64,000 bases of DNA, from positions 1,205,813-1,269,812 of the forward strand of contig NZ_MLJI01000002.1 in the NCBI RefSeq assembly GCF_002095535.1, written 5' to 3'. Of the stretch, positions 24,509 through 34,656 are shown one piece after another. Origin of the DNA: Pantoea cypripedii (GTDB lineage: Bacteria; Pseudomonadota; Gammaproteobacteria; Enterobacterales; Enterobacteriaceae). The notes below the pieces were generated by a model. It had not been told where the DNA came from and searched no databases. It worked only from the letters and a program-made list of their open reading frames with translations. A program made the position numbers and the translations under genes. Each line of letters begins with the position of its first letter. Positions within the stretch are counted from its first letter, which is position 1.

Positions 24509-25624
24509 ATGTCGCGGAATCTGTATTCAGTTTATGTCGGTCTTGACGTTCACAAAGAGTCACTGACTGTCGCAATCGCCAGTCCGGAACGCGGTGGGGA
24601 AATCCGCTTTTATGGCAACATCCCCAATCAACAGCCAGCCATTCATCATTTCTTTTTGAAGTTACAAAAGCAGTATGCCAGCATCATGGCCTGCTACGAA
24701 GCGGGACACTGCGGATACGGGATTTATCATCAGCTCACCGTAATGAATATTGAATGTATCGTTGTGGCCCCTTCACGGATCCCAAAATCTCCGACTGATC
24801 GTATTAAAAACGATCACCGTGACGCTATGGGTCTGGCCCGCTTGTTACGTGCAGGTGAACTTTCTCCTGTGTGGATCCCCGACCTGACACATGAAGCGAT
24901 GCGTGACCTGGTCAGGGCACGTGCGGCCTCAAAACAGGACTGTCGGATTGCCCGGCAGAGGATTCAGAGCATGCTGTTACGCACCGACAGACGCTACGAA
25001 AGGAAACCCTGGGGATACCGACATCGTATATGGCTGGCAAATCAGACATTTCCCCTGCCATCGCAGCAGATTGCTTTTCAGCATTACTGCCAGAACCATG
25101 AGCAGATTGAGAACCGTATCGCCCAGTTGGATCAGGAAATTGACCGACTGCTCCCCGAATGGTCACTCTACAACCTGGTCTGTCAGCTCCAGGCCCTGAA
25201 AGGGATGGGAAAAACGATAGCTGTTTCCCTGGCTTCAGAACTTGGCGATTTTTCCCGTTTTTCTAACCCAAAGCAGGTCATGGCATACACCGGACTGATA
25301 CCCGGAGAACACTCCAGCGGGAGTAAAGTACATACAAGGGGAATTACAAAAACAGGAAACAGTGAGCTGCGACGCCTGCTTTATGAAGCCGCCTGGGCAT
25401 ACCGCTCCCCGGCAAAAGTAGGGAGCTGGCTGATTACTTACCGGCCAGTGTCTGCCTCACAGGATTCAAAAGATATTGCATGGAAAGCTCAGCAACGGCT
25501 GTGTGCCCGCTATAAAGCCCTTTTGCAGAAAGGGAAGAAATCACAGGTAGCTATTACAGCGGTGGCACGCGAGCTGACCGGTTTTATGTGGGAAATTGCT
25601 CTCACCGCCCGACAGTCTGGTTAA
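24509..25624 (+). CDS. IS110-family (IS1111-type) transposase
   Basis: 371 residues from ATG 24509, with a GGAGG ribosome site. N-terminal DEDD (RuvC-like) domain with VGLDVHKESLTVAIA, and C-terminal transposase_20 domain with GMGKTIAVSLASELGDFSRFSNPKQVMAYTGLIPGEHSSG and the catalytic-serine region. Full length for the family. It lies on the opposite strand to the tnpC it disrupts. Confidence 0.92.
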   Translation: MSRNLYSVYVGLDVHKESLTVAIASPERGGEIRFYGNIPNQQPAIHHFFLKLQKQYASIMACYEAGHCGYGIYHQLTVMNIECIVVAPSRIPKSPTDRIKNDHRDAMGLARLLRAGELSPVWIPDLTHEAMRDLVRARAASKQDCRIARQRIQSMLLRTDRRYERKPWGYRHRIWLANQTFPLPSQQIAFQHYCQNHEQIENRIAQLDQEIDRLLPEWSLYNLVCQLQALKGMGKTIAVSLASELGDFSRFSNPKQVMAYTGLIPGEHSSGSKVHTRGITKTGNSELRRLLYEAAWAYRSPAKVGSWLITYRPVSASQDSKDIAWKAQQRLCARYKALLQKGKKSQVAITAVARELTGFMWEIALTARQSG

Positions 25625-25873
25625 CAGTGCGGCGTTAAACCCTGAGGTACCGGGCACGGAATGAGTGATCCTCGTCAAAAACTTAGGTCGGTGAACCACA
25701 ATCCGATACCTGCAGCCAGAAAGAGGCCAGCTCACGACGAAAACCTCCGTGGGGTATTGAGTCCCCGGATAAGAGTCTGTTCAGTCCAGGATACAGCCCG
25801 GCTACTTCAGGTCTTTATGCGTCAGATGCTGTTCTCAGCGAAGCTATTCAAAGCTGCGCCAGATAAGTATGGC
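25625..25873. other. non-coding tail of the IS110 element up to the IS66 A insertion
   Basis: About 250 bases with no supported gene. The last 8 bases are the left target copy AGTATGGC. Confidence 0.6.
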
Positions 25874-25956
25874 GTAAGCGTCGTCTGAGTACCGTCTGGT
25901 CCTGAACCCAGGATCCTGTAACTTAAGCACCCACTTATTTTGCAAGTGGACACTTC

Positions 25957-26340
25957 ATGCGCGCCAAAGAAAAACTTCCCCGGAAACGCTATTCTCCTGA
26001 ATTTAAAATGGAACTGGTCAGGCTGGCCCTTGAACAGGAAGGCAGTATCGCTGCTCTGGCACGTCAACATGACGTCAACGATAACCTGCTCTTTAAATGG
26101 ATAAGGCTCTGGCAGAGTGAAGGACGGGTCTGTCGGCCACGAAAAAATTCACCATCCCTTTCTGCCCTGATACCCGTGCAGCTTCAGGCGGAGCCTTCTC
26201 TCCCAACATTCGAACCACCATCCTGTTCACCTCCCATTGCCTGCCACATAAAATGTCGTGGCGGAGAAATAACACTGACTTACCCCTCTGCTGAGCTCAT
26301 GAGCACTGTCCTGCGCGAGCTGATGCGGGGGCCTGTATGA
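25957..26340 (+). CDS. tnpA: IS66 TnpA (element A)
   Basis: 127 residues with the accessory-protein HTH: YSPEFKMELVRLALEQEGSIAALARQHDVNDNLLFKW. TnpA is one of three proteins required for IS66 transposition. It overlaps tnpB by ATGA (26337-26340), implying coupled translation. Confidence 0.9.
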   Translation: MRAKEKLPRKRYSPEFKMELVRLALEQEGSIAALARQHDVNDNLLFKWIRLWQSEGRVCRPRKNSPSLSALIPVQLQAEPSLPTFEPPSCSPPIACHIKCRGGEITLTYPSAELMSTVLRELMRGPV

Positions 26341-26684
26341 TAAATCTTCCCGCAGGCACAAAAATCTGGCTGGTTGCCGGTATCACCGATATGCGCAACG
26401 GCTTTAACGGCCTGGCCGCAAAGGTGCAGACAGCGCTGAAAGATGACCCGATGTCCGGTCATGTCTTCATCTTCCGGGGGCGCAGCGGCAGCCAGGTTAA
26501 ACTGTTGTGGGCGACCGGCGACGGGCTGTGCCTGCTGACAAAACGGCTGGAGCGTGGGCGCTTCGCCTGGCCGTCGGCCCGTGATGGCAAAATCTTCCTG
26601 ACGCCGGCACAGCTGGCGATGCTGATGGAAGGTATCGACTGGCGACAGCCAAAGCGGTTGCTGACATCCCTGAGCATGCTGTAG
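26337..26684 (+). CDS. tnpB: IS66 TnpB (element A)
   Basis: 115 residues, canonical TnpB: KIWLVAGITDMRNGFNGLAAKVQ, GHVFIFRGRSGSQVKLLWATGDGLCL and the TPAQLAMLMEGIDWRQP end. Intact. Accessory protein of unknown biochemical role. Confidence 0.95.
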   Translation: MINLPAGTKIWLVAGITDMRNGFNGLAAKVQTALKDDPMSGHVFIFRGRSGSQVKLLWATGDGLCLLTKRLERGRFAWPSARDGKIFLTPAQLAMLMEGIDWRQPKRLLTSLSML

Positions 26685-26732
26685 GTCTCTTTATCCTGGT
26701 TGTTGCAGAATAAGCCTGGTAAAATAAGGGCT

Positions 26733-28271
26733 ATGAATAATGCCTCTTCTGACGACATCCTTCTGCTGAAACAGCGCCTGGCCGAACAGGAAGCGCTGAT
26801 CCAGGCCCTGCAGGAGAAGCTGAGTAGCCGGGAGCGCGAAATAGACCATCTGCAGGCGCAGCTGGATAAGCTTCGCCGGATGAACTTCGGCAGCCGTTCC
26901 GAAAAGATATCCCGCCGTATTGCGCAGATGGAAGCCGACCTGAACCGGCTTCAGACGGAAAGCGATACCCTTACCGGCCGGGTGGATGACCCGGAAGTTC
27001 AGCGCCCGCTTCGTCAGACCCGAACCCGTAAACCGTTCCCTGAGTCACTCCCCCGGGATGAGAAGCGGCTGCTGCCGACGGAGCCCTGTTGCCCGGAGTG
27101 CGGTGGTTCGCTGAGCTACCTGGGTGAAGATGCCGCCGAACAGCTGGAGCTGATGCGCAGCGCCTTACGGGTTATCCGCACGGTACGGGAAAAGCATGCC
27201 TGCACAAAATGCGACGCTATCGTACAGGCGCCAGCGCCTTCGCGCCCCATCGAACGGGGCATCGCCGGGCCCGGCCTGCTGGCCCGGGTCCTGACATCAA
27301 AGTATGCAGAACACACACCGCTGTACCGCCAGTCAGAAATATACAGCCGGCAGGGCGTGGAGCTAAGCCGCTCACTCCTGTCGGGCTGGGTGGATGCATG
27401 CTGCCGGTTACTGTCCCCACTGGAAGAGGCCCTTCAGACCTATGTCCTGACCGATGGAAAACTTCACGCGGATGACACGCCAGTACCGGTTCTGCTGCCG
27501 GGCAATAAAAAGACGAAGACCGGGCGGTTATGGACATATGTTCGCGATGACCGCAACGCCGGGTCAGCTCTGGCACCGGCAGTATGGTTCGCGTACAGCC
27601 CGGACAGAAAAGGCATCCATCCTCAGACCCATCTTGCCGGCTTCAGCGGTGTGCTGCAGGCGGATGCGTATGCCGGGTTCAACGAACTGTACCGCGACGG
27701 TCATATAAAGGAAGCCGCCTGTTGGGCCCATGCCCGCCGCAAAATCCATGACGTGCACGCCAGAACCCCGTCGGCCCTGACAGAAGAAGCCCTGAAGCGC
27801 ATCGGGGGGCTGTATGCCATCGAAGCGGACATCAGAGGAAAAAGCGCAGCGGAACGACAGATGATACGGCAACAAAAAGCGCTGCCGCTGCTGGCGTCAC
27901 TGGAAAGCTGGCTGCGGGAAAAATAGAAAACGCTCTCAAGACACTCAGAGCTGGCAAAGGCGTTCGCGTATGCACTGAACCAGTGGCCAGCGCTGACCTG
28001 CTATGCAGAAGATGGCTGGGTTGAGGTAGATAATAACATCGCCGAGAACGCGCTGCGGCTGGTGAGTCTGGGGAGAAAAAACTGGCTGTTCTTCGGCTCG
28101 GATCATGGTGGTGAACGGGGTGCGTTGCTGTACAGCCTTATCGGGACGTGCAAAGTGAACGGTGTTGATCCGGAACGCTACCTCCACTATGTGCTTGATG
28201 TTATTGCAGACTGGCCGGTAAAGCGGGTCAGTGAACTGCTGCCATGGCGCATCGCTCTGTCTGCCGAATAA
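26733..28271 (+). pseudogene. tnpC: IS66 TnpC transposase (element A), amber-interrupted
   Basis: A coiled-coil/leucine-rich N-terminus, a CPECGG...CTKCD zinc-finger region, and DDE domain residues in HADDTPVPV and LQADAYAG. A TAG at 27924-27926 stops the frame after WLREK. The same frame resumes without shift as KTLSRHSELAKAFAYALNQW and NNIAENALR to 28271. Without readthrough the last acidic residue of the DDE triad is lost. Confidence 0.9.
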
Positions 28272-28342
28272 CCGTCGTTCGTCAATACGGTTCTGGCTGT
28301 TCGCTTACAGTATGGCCGCTATCCTTGACAAAGGTCATAAGA

Positions 28343-29724
28343 GTTTTTCTGGCCCAGTGCGACTCCGCGCAGGGCGTTCTCCGCAATTTTGTTGTCGATT
28401 TCCGCCCACCCGTTACTGCAGTAAAGGTTCAGCGCATCCCACTGTTTCAGCAGGTAGGCGAACACCTTCGCCGTATCAGAGTGGCGCGCCAGCACCTTCA
28501 TCTGCTCCTGTATCCAGTCGTACAGCGACTGCATGAGCGGCACGGTCCTGGCTTTTCTGACCGTTACCCTTTCATCTGCCGGACTGCCACGGATCTCCGC
28601 TTCGATGGCGTACAGTTCACCGATACGCTTCAGCGCCTCGGTGGTGATATCGGTGGGGATGCGGACGTAAACGTCGTGGATTTTTCGGCGGGCGTGCGCC
28701 ATACACGCTGCTTCGGTTATGCGCCCGTCTTCGTAAAGTGCACTGTAGCCGCCGTACGCATCGGCCTGCAGGATGCCGCTGTACCCGGTCAGGTGTTGTT
28801 GGGGATGAACACCCTTTCGGCCAGGTGAGTACGCGAACCAGACTGCCGGCGGCAGCTGTGAACCCGCGTTTCGGTCATCCCGCACATAGACCCACAGCCG
28901 GGCCGTCCGGGTTTTGCCGCTGCCCGGCTCCTGTACCGGCACCGGGATGTCATCGGTATGCACCTTACCGGCATCAGCACATACTGCCGCAGCAGGTCCC
29001 AGAGCGGCTCCAGCAGTTCGCTCGCCGCACCGGACCAGCGCCCCAGTGTGGCACGACTCAGCTCCACGCCCTGTCGGCGGTAGATCTCCGACTGGCGGTA
29101 GTGAGGTGTATGTTCTGCGAACTTCGCTGTAACGATGCGGGCCAGCAGGCCGGGGCCCGCGTAGCTGCACTCAATGGGTTTTGACGGCATGGGGGCCTGA
29201 ACGATGTGGTCACACCGGCAGCAGGCCAGTTTTGGCCGCTGCGTTTCGATAACCTTAAAGGCGCTGCTGATGAGCTCCAGTTGCTCCGACACATCGCAGC
29301 CTAGCGGGCTAAGGTCACCCCCGCACGCCGGACAGGCGGTTTCCGCCGGCGGCAGTGTGCGGGTTTCACGTGGAAGCGATGGCGGCAACGGTTTGCGGGC
29401 AGAAGACTGGCGTAGCGGCTGTGGCATAACGGGATCATGCTGTTCGCCCAGCACCTCCGTCATTTCCTCCTGCAGGGCACTGATACGTTCCTGCACCTCA
29501 CACACCTGACGTTCCGTTTTAATGCGCAGTTTTTCAGAACTTTTGCCGAACTGCATACGCTGTAGTTTGACGACCAGGGCTTTCAGCCGGTTGATTTCGC
29601 TGGCGTAAGCAGCCACCCGCTGTGAGAGTACACGGTTATACTCCGCCATCTGGCGAAGGCTTTGCTGCTGAGCGTCCAGCAGCGCCCGAAGCAGGGCATT
29701 TTCGTCGAAGATTGAACGGGCCAT
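28343..29724 (-). pseudogene. tnpC: IS66 TnpC (element B), N-terminal and middle part, frameshifted
   Basis: Leftward from 29724 (MARSIFDENALLRALL) through QFGKSSEKLR and CPACGG...CCRCD. A one-base loss near 28980 (LLRQYVLM) shifts into the frame reading [19 protein letters not shown] and [13 protein letters not shown], which is cut at 28343 by the IS110 insertion. The remaining C-terminus is at 24265-24453. Confidence 0.85.
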
Positions 29725-29743
29725 ACCCGAACATTACAACAGG

Positions 29744-30091
29744 TTATATGCGTATTCCAGGACGTTCCGTTCGCTGCGGATGTTTCCAGTTAATGCCTTC
29801 CAGCAGCATGGAAAGCTGCGCCGGCGTCAGGTGGACTTTTCCGTCGCGGGTCACCGGCCACACGAAGCGCCCTCGCTCCAGACGTTTGGTGAACAGGCAC
29901 AGGCCGTCAGCATCCGCCCACAGAACTTTAATCATGTCACCCCGCCGACCACGGAAGATAAAGACCTGCCCGGAGAACGGGTTATCTTTTAGCGCATTCT
30001 GCACCTTAGAGGCCAGACCGTTGAACCCGTTGCGCATGTCGGTGATCCCGGCCACTATCCAGATACGTGTTCCTGCCGGCAACATGCTCAT
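29744..30091 (-). CDS. tnpB: IS66 TnpB (element B)
   Basis: 115 residues, canonical (RIWIVAGITDMRNGFNGLASKVQ, GQVFIFRGRRGDMIKVLWAD, LTPAQLSMLLEGINW). Intact, overlapping tnpA by ATGA. Confidence 0.95.
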   Translation of the reverse strand: MSMLPAGTRIWIVAGITDMRNGFNGLASKVQNALKDNPFSGQVFIFRGRRGDMIKVLWADADGLCLFTKRLERGRFVWPVTRDGKVHLTPAQLSMLLEGINWKHPQRTERPGIRI

Positions 30092-30741
30092 TGTGTACCT
30101 GCTTTCATTTCACTGATCAGTATGCGCAGAAGCCCGGGCGCCAGACTCCCGCGGATACGCAGTATTCCGGAGGGAAGTTCCAGCTTGCAGCAGGTTTCTC
30201 CGGCTGCGTGTTGTAGCATGCCCGGCGTCGGTTGTTCAGCTCCCGTAGTGGTTTCAGTCAGCGTGATGGGCAGGAGCAGTGGACTGCCATCCCGGGGGCG
30301 CAGCAGCCCACGTCTGTAAAGGTTACGCCAGTTGAACAACTGGTTGTCATTGATGCCGTGCTCGCGGGCCAGTTGCGCCACATTGGCGCCGGGCTGAAGC
30401 GACTTTTCAGCCCGGGTGATTTTAAATTCATGGGGAAAATTCGGGCGCCGCGGTCGCTTGCGTACAACGGGTTCTTCCACCAAAACTGGCTCAGGGATGT
30501 CAGGGATGACTGCGGCGGTACGCGAGGGATAAAGCAGTGATTCGAGCTCATCGGAGGTCATGCTACTGGGCAGCGGCCAGCTCATCTCCTGCTTGGAGAA
30601 GCGAACAAAGAGATCGCAGATGGTGCTTTTGGGGATGCCAAGCCGGCGACCGACTTCGAGTCTGGATACATATTCATTAAAATGGAAGTGCAGTGCATCG
30701 AGGAGCAGAGTCCGGTATTTCATAACGGTAATGTCCATCAT
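30088..30741 (-). CDS. tnpA: IS66 TnpA (element B) with an IstA-like HTH extension
   Basis: 217 residues, longer than the usual 100-140. The C-terminal 120 residues are IS66 TnpA (FPHEFKITRAEKSLQPGANVAQLAREHGINDNQLFNWRNLY). The N-terminal 75 residues (EVGRRLGIPKSTICDLFVRF ... SWPLPSSMTSDELESLLYP) closely resemble the N-terminal HTH of IS21-family IstA. The fusion is seen directly; what the extra domain does is unknown. Confidence 0.8.
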   Translation of the reverse strand: MMDITVMKYRTLLLDALHFHFNEYVSRLEVGRRLGIPKSTICDLFVRFSKQEMSWPLPSSMTSDELESLLYPSRTAAVIPDIPEPVLVEEPVVRKRPRRPNFPHEFKITRAEKSLQPGANVAQLAREHGINDNQLFNWRNLYRRGLLRPRDGSPLLLPITLTETTTGAEQPTPGMLQHAAGETCCKLELPSGILRIRGSLAPGLLRILISEMKAGTQ

Positions 30742-30815
30742 TTATAATGGACATTATTTTCCCTGAACCGGAGTGAGACTAACAGACGGTCTAAATGAGA
30801 CGGTTACGCTGGAAA

Positions 30816-31093
30816 CGGCAGCGATGTCAGAGCACGAGCTGGCATAATACTGCCGAAAAAACGGTCTTTATACTGAGCAAATCCGATACTGGAAGCAGAA
30901 CTGTCTGGCCGCCAATCAGTCACAGCACCGCCAGCTGGCCGACGCGCAGAAAGCGGCCCGTGCTGACAAGATGCGCATCCGGGCACTGGAAAGGGAACTC
31001 CGGCGTAAAGACCGGGCGCTGGCCGAAACTGCCGCGCTGCTGGTGCTGCAGGAAAAGCTGGGCGCCCTCCGGAACAGCGAAGAGGACGAATGA
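30816..31093 (+). pseudogene. IS3-like orfA, 3' part
   Basis: Continues the 24012 frame: TAAMSEHELA, then a TAA, then YCRKNGLYTEQIRYWKQN and a coiled coil (ALERELRRKDRALAETAALLVLQ) ending with TGA at 31091-31093. The TAA indicates decay. Confidence 0.75.
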
Positions 31094-32100
31094 CGTCCCT
31101 TCCGGAGAGGCTGCGCCTCATCAGGCTAATCGGTGAGGCAGTTCGCTGTGGCGCAGGCCGGCACCGTGCCTGCAGACTGGCCGGTATCTCGTTACGTACG
31201 CTTCAGCGCTGACGTCAGTGCGGTACCAGTGGTGAAGACCGCCGCCCCTCTGCCCGGCGGCCAGCGCCTGCAAACCGGCTGACTGAAGTAGAGCGTGCCC
31301 GGATACTGCAGGTCTGTACAGAGCCGGGATATGCTGACAGGCCGCCCTGTTATATGGTCCCGGCGCTCGCAGACCGGGGGATATACATCGCGTTCGAGTC
31401 CAGCCTTCGCCGCGTGATGAAGGCTCAGGGCATGGATCGGCACCGTGGCCGGGCTCGCCCGCACGGCATGTACAGCAGGCCCAGAGTTACACGGCTACGG
31501 CCCCGAATCGGCTATGGTCCTGGAATATCACTCACCTCCCCACATCAGTAACGGGACAGCGGTTTTATCTGTATATGATAACGGACGTCTTCAGCCGCCG
31601 GATAACCGGTGCGGAGGTCCATTAGAAAGAGTCCGGGCAGTATGCATCTGCGCTGCTGCAGCGCGCCGTGTGGTTAGAAAAATGCTGGCACAGCGGACTG
31701 GTGCTGCATGCTGACAACGGTGCGCCGATGAAGAGCTTCACGATGCAGGCAAAACTGTACGAACTGGGCATTGCACCGTCTCACAGCCGTCCCCGGGTAA
31801 GCAATGATAATACTTACTCTGAATCGCTGTTCAGAACGCTGAAATACTGCCCGCTGTGGCCCCGTGAAGAGTTCCGGGACCTTGAAGGTGCTAGCAGACT
31901 GGTAAAACACTTTGTCCGGTGGTACAACAGCACACACCGGCACAGTGGCCTGCGCTGGGTGACTCCGGATGAAAAACATCACGGACTGGATTTGAAAACC
32001 TGGAAAAGCGTCATGTGCTGTATGAGGAAGCCAGACGCCATCATCCGGAACGCTGGTCCGGCAAAACGCGGAACTGGAGCCCGGTCCTAGCGGTCTCGCT
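31090..32100 (+). pseudogene. IS3-like orfB (DDE integrase), degenerate
   Basis: Starts at ATG 31090, overlapping orfA. An early TGA (about 31210) follows LRTLQR, then recognisable pieces in shifting frames: VERARILQVC, FESSLRRVMKAQGMDRHRGR, and from 31668 the rve core VLHADNGAPMKSFTMQAKL ... NDNTYSESLFRTLKYCP ... FVRWYNSTHRHSGLRWVTP. At least two frameshifts and one stop. Confidence 0.75.
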
Positions 32101-32549
32101 AAACACTGAAAAAGCGCAGCGTACAGGGTGAAAAACACGACAACTAACTTGAAAGTTACCGCTCACGTTTCGTAAGAATGGGGGTTCACATTGCGCCAGA
32201 ATTCCCAGGCTGTGTCCGAGAGGTTACTGACTGCGGCCAGAGTTATCTAAAAGGCGTAAAATGCTGTTAGGTCCGATACCCGTAATCCGGTCTGAGGCAG
32301 GGCAACCGCCGTCGTCATGGGAATGCCAATGATCTTGTGATATGTACCGGGTTGAGTTGTTGTATTAAATATATTTTCCATGTCTCGTGGCAGAGAGAAC
32401 AGAGTTAACGCTGATGCCCTGTATTACTTTTGCCACTAAGAACCATGCTTTCAGAAGCGGAACAGGAGGGACAGCTGTAATAGCCCCCGTTTAAACCGGA
32501 CACTTCACCAGTTAGACATAGTCTTAGAGCTATGTTTAAGGAGTGTCCT
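32101..32549. other. gene-free stretch between two IS remnants
   Basis: About 450 bases; no coding, repeat or terminator signal that I can support. Confidence 0.5.
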
Positions 32550-32936
32550 GTGCAAAGAATCGAAGTTATCACTGGCAAGCAAAAGCGCCGTCGTTATACT
32601 CCCGAAGAGAAAGCCCGTTTTGTTGCGCTCGCCATGCAGCCCAGCTAAACCGTTTCACTCGTTGCCCGGCAATATGGCATCACACCCAGTCTTCTTTTTA
32701 AGTGGAAACAGCCCATGAACGATGGTGGAAAGTCTGCGATCGCCACGGGTTACGGGGTGGTCAGCGTCTCCGAGGTCAAAGCGCTGGAGAAAAAAGTCAA
32801 ACAGCTTGAACAAATGCTGGGAAGCAAAACGATGGAAGCAGAAATCCTTCGGGATGCGCTTGAGATAGCCCAGGCAAAAAAGTTGATATCGCGCATGCCA
32901 TTGCTGACACCGGATGATACCTCCTCATCCGAATAG
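32550..32936 (+). pseudogene. IS2-like (IS3 family) orfA with an internal stop
   Basis: From GTG 32550 with a GGAG ribosome site: MQRIEVITGKQKRRRYTPEE, a TAA at 32646-32648, then TVSLVARQYGITPSLLFKW in the same frame, a coiled coil, and a PLLTPDD end. The HTH and length match IS2-group OrfA. Confidence 0.8.
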
Positions 32937-33730
32937 CAGAAGTGCTATGTGTATCGCGTTCGAATCTTTATGAACGGCTGCTGAAGAAGCGCCAGCGCCG
33001 GTCAGCCAACTATAGCAAAGATGATGACGCCCGATTGTTACCGCTTATCCGCCAGATATGCAGCGAGCGGGCGACAAACGGCTATCATCGCGTGACTGCA
33101 CACCTCAATCGTGCGGTGAAGGAACAAAACTGGCGGGTTAACCCCAAACGTATTTACCGGATCATGCAGGCGAATAACCTGTTGCTGGCAAAATCAGGCC
33201 ATAAAAAGCCAGAGCGCTGTCATACCGGCAACGTCGTGACACTTAAGCCGGATACGCGCTGGTGTTCAGATGGCTTCGAAATCCTCTGCTGGAATCGGGA
33301 AGTCGTGCGGGTGGTGTTCAGCCTTGACTGCTGTGATCGCTAAGCCATCAGTTGGTCGGCGGCAACAGGTGGAATAAACAGCGTTATGGTGCAGGATCTG
33401 CTGACAGAGAGTGTAGAAAAGCGTTTTAGAAATACGCTTTACCTGCCACATGTCGTTGAGTAGCTGACCGATAACGGCAGTTGCTACATAGCGGACTTAA
33501 CAAGAACGTTCGCCGCCTCACTCGGGTTCATCGTGTGTACGACGCCAGTGCACAGTCCGTAAAGCAATCGGATGGCTGAATCGTTCGTGAAAACGTTCAA
33601 GCGCGACTACGTATATGTAAATGATCTACCGGATGCCATGACCGTAATGGGAAAACTGACGGAATGGATGGAAGACTATAATAACTGGCATCCTCATAGA
33701 GGTCTGAAAATGCAGTTACAGAGGGAATAG
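32930..33730 (+). pseudogene. IS2-like orfB, degenerate
   Basis: MLCVSRSNLYERLLKKRQRR to DTRWCSDGFEILCWN is read from 32942 to 33343; then several frameshifts and stops follow. The typical end (WMEDYNNWHPHRGLKMQL) is visible before the TAG at 33728-33730. Confidence 0.75.
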
Positions 33731-34131
33731 AGAAGTTCTCTGCTAGCTATAAATTAACCGTATCCGTTTTAGCGGAGGCAACTCCAACAGCAGACTGATA
33801 CGGAACACACATCGTACTTCAAAAACACCATTAACAACTACATCAATGAGTTGGGAGCATTGCGTGTTAATTTTAAATTCAAATAACAGTTAGCTATCGC
33901 TTAATGGTTATAAATATCAATAGCTTATCATAAAAAAAACCGACGCTTTTTGTCCTTACTTGCGTCGGTAAAATTTTACAAACGGAAAACAGGATGGGTA
34001 TTATAGAATTACACAGCGATTTCAATCTAGAGTGTTCATCCTAATTTTGCAACCCCCATAGCACTAAAAGCTTATTAAAGATAAACCGCCCCCCAGTGAC
34101 GTAAAAGAATTTCTATTCAATCTAGAAATAG
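33731..34131. other. AT-rich gene-free DNA with a terminator hairpin
   Basis: About 400 bases, clearly richer in A+T than surrounding IS DNA. Contains one hairpin (next entry) and no supported gene. Its right end carries the IS66 C target copy AGAAATAG. Confidence 0.6.
33938..33978. terminator. bidirectional intrinsic terminator
   Basis: ACCGACGC and GCGTCGGT pair around a 17-base centre. A runs precede and AAAATTTT follows, so both strands give a stem with a U-rich tail. Confidence 0.65.
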
Positions 34132-34216
34132 GTAAGCGTCAAGCCACCGCCGTCTGTGATTCTGGTCTCAGGATCGCTAGCTTAGAGCTCCGTCTAATTT
34201 AGAAGGAGCTCTGTTC

Positions 34217-34656
34217 ATGGAAAATGCTGCCAACTGGCGAACTGAATCGCGTACCGTCTATTCCAATGACTTCAAACTTCGGATGGTCGAACTGGCTTCA
34301 CGACCAGATGCCAACGTCGCACAACTGGCGCGGGAACATGGCGTTGATAATAATCTCATTTTTAAGTGGCTACGCCTCTGGCAGAGAGAGGGGCGAATCT
34401 CTGTCGAATGCCTGCAACTATCGTGGGGCCGGTGGTACCACAACCGCTTCCGATTTCCCCGACTCTGTTGTCCGTCGACGTAATCAACGACCCGCTGCCC
34501 ATTGCAGAGAATGACACTCTGTGTACGTTCTCCTCCGCTCATTCCAGCGCTACTTCCTGTCATGTTGAGTTCCGCCACGGCAAAATGACGCTGGAAAACC
34601 CGTCGTCAGAGTTGCTGGCCGTGCTGATCCGCGAATTGACCGGGAGGACACAATGA
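34217..34656 (+). pseudogene. tnpA: IS66 TnpA (element C), frameshifted
   Basis: From ATG 34217 the HTH part (FKLRMVELASRPDANVAQLAREHG ... FKWLRLWQREG) is normal. Near 34395 the frame slips, and the family-typical C-terminus (CHVEFRHGKMTLENPSSELLAVLIREL) is read in the next frame to 34656, overlapping tnpB. One indel separates it from an intact gene. Confidence 0.8.

Larger units (their letters stand above)
25874..28308 (+). mobile_element. IS66-family element A, innermost of the nest
   Basis: 2435 bp beginning GTAAGCG and ending CGCTTAC. The 8-bp flanks AGTATGGC at 25866-25873 and 28309-28316 are identical, a perfect target duplication and evidence of recent insertion. Carries tnpA, tnpB and a tnpC with one amber codon. 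Confidence 0.95.
24454..28342 (+). mobile_element. IS110-family (IS1111-type) element inserted in IS66 B tnpC
   Basis: Boundaries are set by restoring the tnpC frame: ...CCAGAAAAAC|TGGTTG... on the minus strand. Sub-terminal inverted repeats ATGACCTTT (near 24460) and AAAGGTCAT (near 28332) are a hallmark of the IS1111 group. The transposase is intact. The element's right part is interrupted by IS66 A (25874-28308). Confidence 0.8.
24235..30807 (-). mobile_element. IS66-family element B, itself interrupted
   Basis: Ends begin GTAATCG and, inverted, GTAACCG, then share TCATTTAGACCGT; GTAA ends are IS66-typical. The 8-bp flanks gctcgaaa (24227-24234) and gctggaaa (30808-30815) match at 7 of 8, as a target duplication. 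Leftward tnpA, tnpB and a broken tnpC lie inside, and tnpC is split by an IS110-family insertion. Confidence 0.85.
23974..32142 (+). mobile_element. Outermost IS3-like element of a four-level IS nest
   Basis: An IS3-type orfA (24012-24234 plus 30816-31093) and orfB remnant (31090-32100) are separated by 6.6 kb of later insertions. Possible ends TGTCACTTC (23974) and, inverted, TGTCGTGTT (to 32142) are only weakly alike, so boundaries are approximate. The element is dead: orfA has an in-frame TAA and orfB several lesions. Confidence 0.6.

Noticed and set aside
23974..32142. Exact ends of the outer IS3-like element
   Set aside because: Only TGTC plus scattered matches are shared and flanking bases do not repeat; kept as an approximate range only.
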